Assembly (NCBI GenBank): GCA_963931865.1
Contig: OZ007518.1
Location: 2,641,994 to 2,705,993, forward strand
Direction of reading: 5' to 3'
Source of the DNA: Axinella damicornis
Lineage: Eukaryota > Porifera > Demospongiae > Axinellida > Axinellidae
Length of the DNA: 64,000 nucleotides
Made by a program: the position numbers and the translations under genes. The notes beneath the pieces are model-generated. The model saw nothing but the letters and a program-made list of their open reading frames with translations, was not told the DNA's origin and made no database searches. Below, piece by piece: positions 54,101 through 64,000 of the stretch. Position 1 is the stretch's first letter, and every line of letters starts with the position of its first letter.

Positions 54101-57100
54101 ACCGAGACTACACAATTAGTGCCACTTACCATTTTATCAGGTTCAAACAACAGCATGTAGAATGCCAGAGCAAAGGCAATCACCAGCAGCACAGCCAGAA
54201 AGGCTATCTTCATGAAGGAGATAAGAATATTCATGAACATCAGAGCGTAGACTCCCGTCACAGGCCATTTCTGGAGAAAGGTTATCAGTCCGACCCATCC
54301 TAGAAATACGGCTACCACTCCAATTTGCCACTGCCAGCTGTAGACACACAGACAGGGGGTGTCAAATACGTATGTGAATATTATGGAGAATAGGTAAAGT
54401 GGGATCTCCAGCCAGTTGACCCAGTCCAGCAGGTACTCCAGTGGGTGTCTGCAGAGTTGGAATATCTTTGCTGTGAGCCGAAACAATGCAGTCAGGATGG
54501 TAACTACTGCACCAACGTAGAGGAATCGGTACTCGTGAACTGATAATCCTAGATGGTATGAACAAACAGAATGAACTTAGCCTCGTTCCCAGGCCATGTG
54601 GGAGGCCTGGGAATAAGGCTAGAATGAACTATAATCGCTAAATGTACTGGGATTACTATAACAGTCCCACCTTCACAATCCTCCGGCGCCATCCCATTGA
54701 ATGATCCGCTCAACACATCAACACCTGCAATATCAGGTATAACCAATACCATTACAAATGGGTACGGTATGTGTCTTAAAATGATGCCGAGATTTGGAAC
54801 ACTTTTCCGATATGCATTCGTGCACCACAAACTGGAAGGCTTCTTCCGAAAATGGGAAGTCTTCTTCTGAAGACGCGGAAGGCTTCTTCTGAAGAGCGCT
54901 AGCTTTGTGAGTCTCTGAAAATGGTGCAGCTTCGCTTGCGGATCTTCCGTAGTTCCTTTAGGCCTTCCGTAGCTGCGTATAGGTCTTCCAGAAACGTGTT
55001 TTGTAACGGAAACCCAGACCAGTGATGGAAAGGTTTCTGAACTGCGGCATCAATTTTAAAGTGGCGTACTGTACGTAGATGTGCTAACATGTTTTTTCCA
55101 ATGGGCTGAGCACTGCAAGACCAAATGCTGTCAGAAATGCCAGAAATATGAGGTAGATGAAGAGATTCCCAAAGAAGATGTATCGGCCAAATCTGGTCCA
55201 CTTGTATTCGAGGAGGGTGATCACCAATGGGTGCTTCAAGAGGGTTGAGCAGTCGTGCTCCCTCTGCAATTAAAATAGAAAGAATGAACTAGAGCAAATT
55301 GGAAGAATACCATTATTAATAATCAGGGGCGGCAGCGGCATAAAAGAAGTGGTACGGCTCACTATCATAGCGCACTGCGGAAGGCGGTGCCCGGAGGGCA
55401 CTGTGGGTGTTGGCAGAGGCGCGAAGCGCTGATCTGTCCGCGCGAAGCGCGGTAAAAAAATTTTCGCATGTATTTTTAGCGATGAGGAAGCGCTCTCGTA
55501 GCATCAAAATGGCCGTTTTGGGAAAGAAAAGACCTTGGCTGCTGTGGAGTTTGAATGGTAGGCCCACAACTAGGACGAGAAACAGCCGAGTCTGCATATA
55601 AGATCAAGCGTAGATTTTGCGTGACTACATTGCACGTGATATTATAATCAGGTCGGCTGGAAAAGTGGTCCGGCCAAAGCCGGACCAGCCGGACCGGCGG
55701 CGCCGCCTCTGATAATGCCCCTAAGTGTAGTTACTTATGTAACAGCCAGTTGGTAAAAGATTCTTCCTCAAACATCAGTTACACAGAACATCTTTTCCCC
55801 TACCAGTAGTGTGATACGGGCGCAGTATTAATTTTGTGCTTTATGTTACTCACAATCAGGTTGAGGGGGTGATGGTATTTCGTGAACTTCTTTGGACGCC
55901 AGGATCCAGCTCTGCTGCATGGAGGATGAAGGATCAATATAACTAGTGAACTCTACAGGTTTCCTGTACCTGCATCGGGTATCCTACCTGTCTGGGGAAA
56001 ATTTGTCCTGGAAATCGTCAAGAAACTCGTAGTTGTAGTCAACCTCAAGGGTGTCACTGGTAGCATGCACCTGGTTATCCCTGCGATCTTTTGTGCCTTC
56101 ATTGGTGGTAACACATCTATTGAATGCCACTTCAGCAACATCTACGTAGAAGAATGTAGTGCCATTGAGTGAATAGTGGTGCTTATGCAAAAAATACCAC
56201 ATACTTCGTATGCACAGTCAACCTTTCTGAATAAATGGGGTTCACAGAGCAGGGTGCAGCTCATCTGACTCAGATACCAAGGGGAGATGTGGGGAAGATC
56301 AGGGGGCGGCATACCAGCCCCTTTGGTGTTATACCAAGGACATACCAGCCATGCACAGAAGTGGCGGCTAGTAGTAGACTTATCCACACCCCAGGGCCAG
56401 AGTGTGAACGATGGGAGCTTTTCCTCCTCAGCTACCCATCAGTAGGGGAGGCAGCACAAACCACCATAGTGTTTGCCTCACTGGTATTCAGAAGGTTTGG
56501 GCTCAAATCCCCGGACATATTCCTCCACCATTCTTATCAACCCTCAGGATTGGTATTCAACCTTACGTAGCTTACCTGGCATGTAAGTAATCAGCTTCCT
56601 CATAAGAGGGGTATCCCACATTGAATTCCTCAGCATCTCCTTCCATTTGTCATGGCCCAGTAGGATTACAGCAACATCCCTATCCAGAAACATACATGAA
56701 TTGATTGTATGCAGTAATTACACGCGTACATGTTTACGTGTACACGTGCAACCTTCAATCAGAAGTTTCACCATCTCAGGATACAGTGATTTGGAAAGTA
56801 AAAGATGGCACTGACATCACTTATCAGAGCACTAATCACAGATATGGTATGCAGCTTTGAAATTTACGCCGACATTTGGAATGCCTTTCCAACGCATTGC
56901 GGTGCAAACCAGAAGGCTGTTCCGAAAATTGGAAGGATTCTTATAAGAATCAGGAAGCGTCTTCTAAAGAAGCAGAAGCTTCTATATCTTGCGAAGAACT
57001 CTGGCTTTGTTTCAAAAACATATTATGCATGGTGCAGCATTGCTCACGAATACTGCATCATTAGATCTCAGCACAGTGTAATGGAGATATGTACACCATG

Positions 57101-60092
57101 TTATGTTGAAGATTGGTGGCATCAACCACAAATATATAGATCTCAGCACAAGGTACTGGAGCATAACATGTTAGCTGTACTGATCTTACCTGTGTCTTGA
57201 ATCAATAGCCCAGGAGAGGGAGTTACGCCCACCGTCATCCGTAGCAGTCGGGTCCGCCCCTTTCTCCAATAGATATTTCACAGTCTCGGCATTTCCACCA
57301 TGACATGCTTGGTGCAAAGGTGTACGCTACAGATACACAAGACAGGAAGTAGGTAGCTACAACAAAAATAATCCGCTTCAAATTATTCACGCATAAAGCC
57401 TAAATGTTTTCTCTCTCAATATAGCTTCTTCTCGGCACACTTCCACCCCCGATTCATGGTTGTTTGTAGTGCGCCTTTAAAATCACAAGCAAAGTACTCC
57501 TTGTCACCAGGGCATGTCACATGAAAGTACCCCTTAATTGTAACCAGGGCATGTCACATGAGAGTACCCCCTGTAACCAGGGCATGTCACATGAGAGTAC
57601 TCCTTGTCACCAGGGCATGTCACATGAGAGTACTCCTTGTCACCAGGGCATGTCACATGAGAGTACCCCCTGTAACCAGGGCATGTCACATGAGAGTACC
57701 CCCTGTAACCAGGGCATGTCACATGAGAGTACTCCTTGTAACCAGGGCATGTCACATGAAAGTACTCCTTGTAACCAGGGCACGTCACATGAGTGTACTC
57801 CTTGTAACCAGGGCATGTCACATGAAAGTACTCCTTGTAACCAGGGCACGTCACATGAGTGTACTCCTTGTAACCAGGGCATGTCACACAATTCTGCTTG
57901 CTACCTTGTGCTCTGCCAGGAATCAGCAAAGGTTACACTCCTACCGAAAACAGCAACACTAAATGGAGTGAGCGGTATAATCTCATTTGCTTACCCCCCA
58001 GCGACCTTTGGTGTTGACATGAGCTCCCTTCTCAACAAGGTACTTCACCGTGTCAACCCTGCCACTCTTAGCAGCCTCGTACAGGGGAGTCGACTACAAG
58101 AAAGAAACAAAGCTACTAACACACAAGCTGCTTTTTGTAGGGAGTCTCCTGATGAGAAATATTCACTACTTCAATGTGGGGATTTTGGGTACCACGCTAT
58201 ACGTATGTTTTCAATAATCAAAATGCCTTGAATTTGGTGTTACAAGGGGACATTTGCACCGTCACATAATGGTTTGACAAGTAAATTCTAATTCAGAACA
58301 TACTCTCCCAGGGAGGTTTTGTAAGGTAATTACATCCATCCTGTCAAGTTCATACTAACAACAATACTGCAAAATAGAGTCTCATTCACTCACTCTACCA
58401 TCATCTTTGATGCTGACGTCAGCTCCCTTGTCACTGAGGTATCGGACAACGTCAGCATTGTCTGTCAGAGCTGCCACATGCAGGGGGGTCCTCTGATAGA
58501 GAGAAGAAAGAAAGTGCAATATTCACTACCTCTTGCAATATTTTCACGATTATGGTACCATGCTACGTACATAATTATACCAGTGGGCATGCGCTCTTTT
58601 CAATACCATCCTTAAAGTTGCTGTCACAATGGGACAACCACATGCGCTCCTTGTAACAAGGGCATGCCACACAGTTGACTAAAGCTAAGTGAACATATAC
58701 TGCTGGCTATAGAGTGTGTCTTGCAGTCAGCAGTAGTCTCATTCACTTACCCCTTTGTGATCTTTGATGTCCACATCGGCTCCCTTCTCGATGAGGTACC
58801 TCACGGCACCAACTTTGCCATTCTCAGCTGCTTCATGGAGGGGAATCAACTAAGAGAAGAAACGAAGCCAATAACACACAGAACATGAAGCATGTTCTGT
58901 GACGAAGTCACATATTGGAGGATACATCATGTGCCTTTTTCAATTGGCCTCTCGTTATAGTAGGTAACAATCAACAATACTGTGCTATTAGACTCTCCAT
59001 ACGCATCTCTTTGCATTAAACATGTTTAAAGGAAAAAAACAAAGAAAGAAAAAAAAACAAACAAAAAAAACAGTAGCGCAAAAAGTTGCTCTATATATAG
59101 ACCCTAACGTTGTACACTATCGTATAACTAATTAACTAACCAGCAGTACAAGTTAAGCTAGTCTGCTGTAGTATTTAGCCTCCTCGTTCCCAGGCCATTC
59201 CCACCTCCAGTACTCCAGTATGAAATACCGCTGCCGTATTTCATACTAGAAGCGATCAAATACTGGCGGTGGGAACGGCCTGGGAACAAGGTATTACCTT
59301 TCTCCGATAATTGCTTGTGCTTAACTTGGTGTTGATATCTACAAAGAGGGAAAAAAAACACATTTTACTTCAGGTATAATGGCAGGTATACACAAGGTGG
59401 AATGGAGCAGGGCAGAAATGACGATAATTCATCGGTGAAATTCCGGTATTAGCCAAATGTGTAACCAGCAACATAAGGCCAGAAGCTCTTCCAGACTGCA
59501 GTCGATTTTTCTTCTTGTGCCTTCTGTTTGGGAACCCTTCTGGGTATACCACTGCTAAATCGAAAGGTTGCTGGTTCGAGTCCTACCATCACTATAGGAC
59601 ATTTTTATTCTGTCTTCTAGGAGTTGACTCAGCTCTACCCTAAAAAAATGAGTAGGTGCATCTTTGAAGGCATTTTCACCTGAAATAGTTCACACCACAT
59701 CCGGGAAGCAAAGCCGTTGGTCCCGGGGGAAATTGTTCAATTAGGCTCTGCCTTCTCCAAGCCCTCATCATGGTAAACCCCTCAAGGGTAGCTATATAGC
59801 TAGTTTACTGCTGTTTATCTGGCAACACTGCCTTACCTACACCCTTCCGAATCAGGCTATCCATCATTGGAATTGACCCGGCCCTTGCAGCATCGCACAG
59901 AGCACCGCTGGCAGCTAGTCCCCTCACTGTATCACCACAGTCCTGGAAAAACTCCTCAACGTCTGATAGTCGCCGATTGAATGGCTCCACCTCACCTAGC
60001 TGAATGGCCTTCTTGAGGTCCTCCAGCACATCCTTCTAAATGGGTAAAAGAGGCACATGTTTCTTCAACATTGAAATCACGTGGGGAGAGAT

Positions 60093-60128
<36 letters not shown>

Positions 60129-60787
60129 GATAGCAAAGCTCTGTCAACACCATGCCCACCCACCATTCAATGGCCAGCATAGTCGGTAAAGCCTTGTCAA
60201 TACTATGCACGCCCACGCCCACCCACAATTGCCATTTAACGGCCAGCACAGCCAGCAAGTGTAAAACCTCCTCTTTCTATGAGACTGTTCTCGTTCCTCA
60301 GACCTGTCTCTACATACAGACATTCCAGCTAGGTTCACTGTCTGAATCTCTATGGTGACTGCAAATAGAATTTGTGTTCAAGAGAGCTTATATATATAGT
60401 TCAGTCTAATTCCTTTTACTTATTATGTGTATGAGGTTTCTCCAATTGGTGCCTGTCATAGCACCCCGTTTATTAGTTAAGGGTGTTTACTGGGAAGTCT
60501 ATCAAGCTCCCTACGCCCCACCCCAAGCGAAAGAGAAAATTGGTCTAGCTCCATAGATTAGGAAGGGAGCATACATATTAGTGAGAGACTACGGAATGTG
60601 CCAGCACAATCTGAAATTTCACTATCTACCACCCCACAACATACTGTCTGATGCAATAAAATTAAGCAGACGTAAGCAGAAGTATGTCACTTACCCCATC
60701 CTTCATGTTCACATCAGCTCCATGATCAACTAGGTATTTCACCGAGTCTTTACTGCGCTTCTTGCCTGCCATGTGCAGGGGCGTCGT
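51178..60787 (-). CDS. TRPA-like ion channel (ankyrin repeats, six membrane segments, C-terminal coiled coil)
   Basis: Eighteen exons join with consistent phases to 862 residues: 60787-60695, 60035-59837, 59338-59298, 58849-58751, 58492-58394, 58093-57995, 57326-57190, 56679-56576, 56141-55988, 55911-55854, 55263-55089, 54724-54671, 54548-54130, 53456-53271, 53011-52943, 52874-52587, 51667-51479, 51303-51178. Ankyrin repeats (TPLHMAGKK, IPLHEAAENG, RTPLHVAALT, STPLYEAAKS, RTPLHQACHGG), three of them each on a 99-base exon, precede a linker. Then come S1 (GRYIFFGNLFIYLIF), S2-S5 on one 419-base exon, pore region VMAMTTGELGYDELY, S6 WIIFLVLMPVLLSNLLVGLA with following GDVDRLRK, and a Glu/Gln-rich coiled coil ending VAQMAAK. 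TRPA channels are plasma-membrane cation channels gated by chemical or thermal stimuli. The 5' end is uncertain: an exon at 61225-61196 (MQATKSQRRT) would join in frame. Confidence 0.88.
51972..52091. repeat. Small TACCGTAA-ended AT-rich element in a TRPA intron
   Basis: Begins TACCGTAATTTGGG and ends AATTTTACGGTA, with internal inverted TTTTCGTAG / CTACGAAAA pairs. A related hairpin-rich sequence ending AATTTACGGTA lies at about 52430-52544. Confidence 0.6.
54578..54621. repeat. Hairpin of the dispersed GGGAACGAGGC family
   Basis: TAGCCTCGTTCCCAGGCC and GGCCTGGGAATAAGGCTA arms, one mismatch, 8-base loop; in a TRPA intron. Confidence 0.88.
55324..55711. mobile_element. CAGGGGCGG-type element in a TRPA intron
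   Basis: Starts CAGGGGCGGCAGCGGC and ends GGCGCCGCCTCTG. The interior shares GCGCGAAGCGC sequences with 39324-39814. No clear target duplication. A partial copy with the same left end is at 61308-61340. Confidence 0.55.
56350..56570 (+). repeat. Possible tRNA-derived SINE-like sequence
   Basis: GGTTTGGGCTCAAATCCCCGG near 56497 resembles a tRNA B-box/T-arm. The A-box is unclear, so this is weakly supported. Confidence 0.2.
57505..57890 (+). repeat. 33-bp minisatellite in a TRPA intron
   Basis: About eleven copies of CATGTCACATGAGAGTACTC followed by CTTGTAACCAGGG, with variants (CCCCTG, AAAGTAC, TGTGTAC). As 33 is a multiple of three and the unit lacks stops, several frames on both strands stay open through it. 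The resulting repetitive ORFs (MSHESTPCNQG and others) are artefacts. It lies between ankyrin exons 57995 and 57326. Confidence 0.95.
59175..59293. repeat. Long hairpin with the dispersed motif at its ends
   Basis: CTCGTTCCCAGGCC...TTCCCACC is paired with GGTGGGAACGGCCTGGGAAC, around an inner CAGTATGAAATAC / GTATTTCATACT pair. It ends 5 bases before the donor side of the small TRPA exon 59298-59338. Confidence 0.8.
59540..59790 (+). repeat. Possible tRNA-derived SINE
   Basis: TGCTGGTTCGAGTCCTACCA at about 59561-59580 is a canonical B-box/T-arm sequence and is followed by non-tRNA sequence. The 5' half does not fold convincingly as a tRNA. Lies in a TRPA intron. Confidence 0.35.
60093..60127 (+). 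repeat. poly-G tract (35 bases)
   Basis: Uninterrupted G run in a TRPA intron. Confidence 0.95.
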
Positions 60788-61781
60788 CTGATGGGGAGAA
60801 AGAAACAAAATTGAACATCAACACCACAACGTAATCTAGCTGGATTTGTGATTGCACTTGCTTAGCATAAAAGCACTTCGTCATAGCAATTCTCTGTACC
60901 TTCCTTAGCAAATACCATTCAACTGGTAACAAACTTTTATGGTGTTGAGGCAGACTCTATAATGGCAATACATACCGTATTGAATTGGGAGATAGTGTGT
61001 CACAAATGAGGCATTCATGCAGAACAGTTCAACACTAGGCCTGCACGATATCACTTTTTTCACCCCACGATATATCATCACGCATGATGCCACGATATTA
61101 CTAAATATCGTACAAAAAAGTAGCCATACAGCTTGGCAAGGGCAGAGGTAAGGCAAGGTATAACTAATAAAAGTACAATCTGGCTGTAAGATTACCGTCC
61201 TTCGCTGAGACTTGGTGGCTTGCATACGCACGCAGCATTTCGGGCGGTCAGGTGATCGTGGTTTGCCTTTCTCGTCCGCTTCGACGCCAAAGTCGTTCCA
61301 AACACAGGGGCGGCAGCGGCATAAAAGAAGGGATCGGCTAAATTCACCCGTTTTGAAACATATGAATAATTAATAAGTTACGTTTAACCCTTTGGTGCGT
61401 GCAAGTCAGGTACATAAACAATGAAAATGAGCTGCCGTCGCTGGTCTAGTCACAGAGATTCTTGGGCCATGTATTGGTGGTCTCCATCTGCTGGAGTACC
61501 GGCACTGGGATGGCAGGTACAGTTACTCCTGGAGGTGCTTTGAAATAGCCATTTTGAAGCCCCTGGGTATAGAGTGGAAACAAGTATAGACTACATCGTG
61601 TCTCCAAACGTGGAAGTTGAGCTTAGCTAATAGCAAACCTGTGCGAAGTAGCGAGGAGACACTTTATTGTGCATGTGAAAGTTGGTGTTTCCAGAGTTTG
61701 TTGTGGATAGTACTGAACCTGCATGAAATTACATGTTATGTCCGTTTGCAATCTTTTGATGATGTCAGTACACTTTGTGGC
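60788..61781. other. Between TRPA-like and SWIM/CXXC genes
   Basis: Contains the candidate TRPA first exon (61225-61196, ATG then GTAATC donor). It also has a partial CAGGGGCGGCAGCGGCATAA element at 61308 and a block with four CGATAT motifs near 61046-61110 (CACGATATCACTTTTTTCAC, CACGATATATCATCACGC, CACGATATTACTAAATATCG). If the CXXC finger needs another exon it should lie in 61250-61780; none was identified. Confidence 0.45.
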
Positions 61782-64000
61782 TTACACTTCCTCTTTGCAC
61801 AGCAGTTTCTTTCTCCCTGGGCCTCCAAATTTTGGCTTGTCAGCACAAAAGAGACAGTCCCCACAGTCGTCTTCTACTAGGCACCCTTCGCACTCGCCAC
61901 ACCTTGATCTCTTCTTGCCTGTAAACAGTAACAACTGCTGAGGTGAGTGTGCCTTCGTAAGAAACAGTATGTACAGCACAAATAACCTGCAGTAGGTTTC
62001 CCTGGCTTAGTAGTCCTTCCCGGCACTACTTCTGTGGAAGGTAATGTTGCAGTGGTGTTTGCCTTTTCTGCAGCCTCCTGTAAGAGTGTCCGGTACGCAA
62101 ACAATAAGTACATCTATGTGATATCACATTAATTGGAGTGAGCTGTATGCTAGCCACCTATGAAGCAGCCAATCTATGCATGAGGTGAGAGTGAGAACTG
62201 AAGCATTATTCTCAAAAGTGGATGAGTTTGCCCTACCTGTTGAATTTCTAATACTGGTAGTTAAATGAATACCCACTAAATCCCTAATCCACTAAATTTT
62301 GATTATGATACCTTTCGAAGACGGTCTGCTCGAATACCAACCCTGTTCCGATAGGCTGAAGGGGCTTTGTTCCTTCGTCCATTAGTTTCCTTAAGAGCAC
62401 TACATTGTCGAAGCCTCATTCTCGCCCTGATATGAGCATACTTGTTCTTGGTTTGGCGTGCTCTTTCAACCACTGCAGGCCTGATGATCAGTCCTTCCAC
62501 AGTAGGCAACTTTTCCTGGAAGTCTGACTTGATTTTCTTTAGCTGCTCGTCTAGGTGCAACAGGTCATCAGCAGTAGGGCAAGCATATGTAAGTGTGCCT
62601 ATTTCCTTCAGAGTGATCCTCACTCCCTCTGCAGCTGACTGTATGGAGACACACTGCTTCTGTGGCAATGTAAAGTACATTGTTCACAGTGATACTGTGG
62701 ATTACATAATACACACACTTACTCTCACTGGTAGGTCACCAAGCACATCTGTGGTATCCATGGAGTCATTTGTGGTGTTATCAATGGCAATTGGTTCACT
62801 CCTCTGCTGGAAGTGGCAACAGATTGCATCTACATCCATTGAGAGGTAGGCACTCTGGAGGTATTGCGAAGGTAACTGCTCCCATTGCCACTCTTTCCTG
62901 TGCTTAAACACTGCAAAGAAGTGCTTACATGGCAGATGGTGCCGTAGCCAATCTTTGCATGTGCACGAAGGCATCTGATCAGTTGTGTCCTTGCCAAAGT
63001 TGATCTTGTACTTACATCCACTTGCCTTCTCCACCTCAAAGATGCCCTTCTTGCTGTCAACATCATGGATGGACTCAGCAGGAAACTTGGAGCTGTTGGA
63101 CTTCCGGTCAAGGCAATGCAGAATCACAGAGCGTGGCCTATCATGAAGGTATGGTGGAACGAAATTCTTGTAACTCCTGTACTGCGATGATTGCTGATAA
63201 TTCTTCACAAGATACTTCTGCTTGCAGCATGGGAGATAATTCTCAACCAGGAGGGTGATAGTATTTGACAGAGTGGTCTGACGCCTTTTGCGTGGTAAGA
63301 AACTGTACTTGAACAACTTGTTCTGGGCTTCAGTACCATTATTTGTGTCCACTGCTCCATGGTAGTCATTGTCCCGGAAAGCCCTAGCCCAGATATTCAG
63401 ATATTTTGGTTGCCACTTTCTCATTCATCCTTTGGGAAAATCCGGCTACTCCTCCTCCCCCTGTAGGATGTCCATGGTGAGCACTCTCTGTTGGCAGGGA
63501 GACAAAGTAGGCAGTGGTGGTTTCCACCAGGGCTGCATCCCGGTTGAGCTGTTGTTTTAACTCCTGCATCAGTCTTTGTTTGAGGGTACGTATGGGTACG
63601 GTGACTTTGTTTCCATCTTGGTGAACTTTGTACTCTGGATAGAGCACACACTTTTTGATGACTATATGTGCATGGCAGCCTATCTTTCGACTGCCTTGCA
63701 CTTTGACTCTTGAGCTTTTGGGCGGTTTCTCTTTATAATATCGTGGTCCAAACTGGCAATCAAGTGTCTTGGTTTCCACAATTGAGAAAGGTGTGCCTTC
63801 TCGGTTCATTTGTCCCATGCTCCAATATATCTTGGGAGACATCTATAGTGAATTGAGGTGCATTATACCACAGTGAAGTACAATCATGTAATAGAGTAGT
63901 TAGCATTGATATAGGCTCCTTGCTTTAGTATTGAGCTGTTATCAACGTACCTTCTTTTCACTTTCCTTCTGAGATTGATCATTCTCCTTGTTAACATTGC
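61782..64000 (-). CDS. Transposase-derived SWIM-finger protein with C-terminal CXXC zinc finger (partial, internally disrupted)
   Basis: Exons read leftward: 64000-63951 (partial), 63842-62723, 62659-62312, 62077-61987 and 61918-61782, with phases that fit at each junction. The N-terminal part has YWSMGQMNREGTPFSIVE and GSRKIGCHAHI, a DNA-binding-like region. The middle has VDTNNGTEAQNKLFKYSFL and a SWIM finger CTCKDWLRHHLPCKHFF, as in MULE-type transposases. The last exon has RCGECEGC...CGDCLFCADKPKFGG, a CXXC finger of the kind that binds unmethylated CpG. At 63424 the frame changes (...NEKVATKISEYLG stop; KWQPKYLNIWARAF in another frame), and the catalytic core expected between them is absent. 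The CXXC finger has seven of eight cysteines before the stop; a GTAAGC donor there may add the last. Either a broken transposon or a domesticated, truncated gene. Confidence 0.7.

Noticed and set aside
57505..57890. Regularly spaced repeats resembling a CRISPR array
   Set aside because: Head-to-tail 33-bp units with no unique spacers, in a eukaryotic intron.
57521..58231. 236-codon plus-strand frame with MSHESTPCNQG repeats, and matching minus-strand repeat frames
   Set aside because: Artefact of the stop-free 33-bp minisatellite inside a TRPA intron; it overlaps an ankyrin exon on the other strand and has no normal flanking domain.
59561..59580. tRNA gene, from the GGTTCGAGTCC box
   Set aside because: Only the T-arm side is tRNA-like; no cloverleaf could be formed from the upstream bases. 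Kept only as a low-confidence SINE.

Overview
The window is eukaryotic, intron-containing, AT-rich and very repeat-dense, with one 200-base assembly gap (42666-42865). The gene families suggest an early-branching marine invertebrate, most probably a demosponge. The signs are a Death-domain protein with a multi-pass membrane C-terminus, tandem intronless TRAF-like genes, a ZNFX1-like helicase, a TRPA-type channel and an arthropod-type hemocyanin/phenoloxidase-like gene. The sponge assignment is inference; no species marker was seen.

Layout. 1-4.5 kb: minus-strand, apparently single-exon ORF for an NFX1-type zinc-finger helicase, running off the left edge. 6.1-19.5 kb: two minus-strand TRAF-like genes from a recent duplication that includes their promoters, plus a third TRAF remnant. 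Between them sit a reverse-transcriptase element with an exact 14-bp target duplication and 101-bp terminal direct repeats, and several TTAA-flanked inverted-repeat elements, one nested in another. 20.1-24.7 kb: a small unrecognised plus-strand gene, a dead copy of the last hemocyanin exon, and a minus-strand Death-domain/6-TM protein. 25-34 kb: repeat-rich and gene-poor, with a broken copy of the 3' end of the TRPA gene, a LINE interrupted by a 1-kb TTAA element, and a 270-bp tandem repeat. 34.4-36.7 kb: a complete hAT transposon (8-bp target duplication, terminal inverted repeats, 654-codon ORF). 38.8-42.1 kb: a three-exon hemocyanin/phenoloxidase-like gene with all six copper-ligand histidines. 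42.9-44.0 kb: part of a SAM-dependent methyltransferase gene entering the assembly gap. 44.3-51 kb: repeats only, including a 630-bp near-perfect palindrome and two tandem duplications inside a 4.1-kb inverted-repeat-bounded block. 51.2-60.8 kb: a minus-strand TRPA-like channel gene, resolved here into 18 phase-consistent exons. 61.8-64 kb: a minus-strand transposase-derived SWIM gene ending in a CXXC zinc finger, with an apparent internal deletion, running off the right edge.

The genes do not form a pathway. ZNFX1, TRAF, Death-domain and phenoloxidase families are linked to innate immunity elsewhere in animals, but the sequence gives no evidence that they act together here. Much of the non-genic DNA is mobile-element debris: a dispersed GCCTGGGAACGAGGCTA-type palindrome, long poly-G/poly-C tracts, TTAA-type and hAT-type inverted-repeat elements, and segmental copies of local exons.
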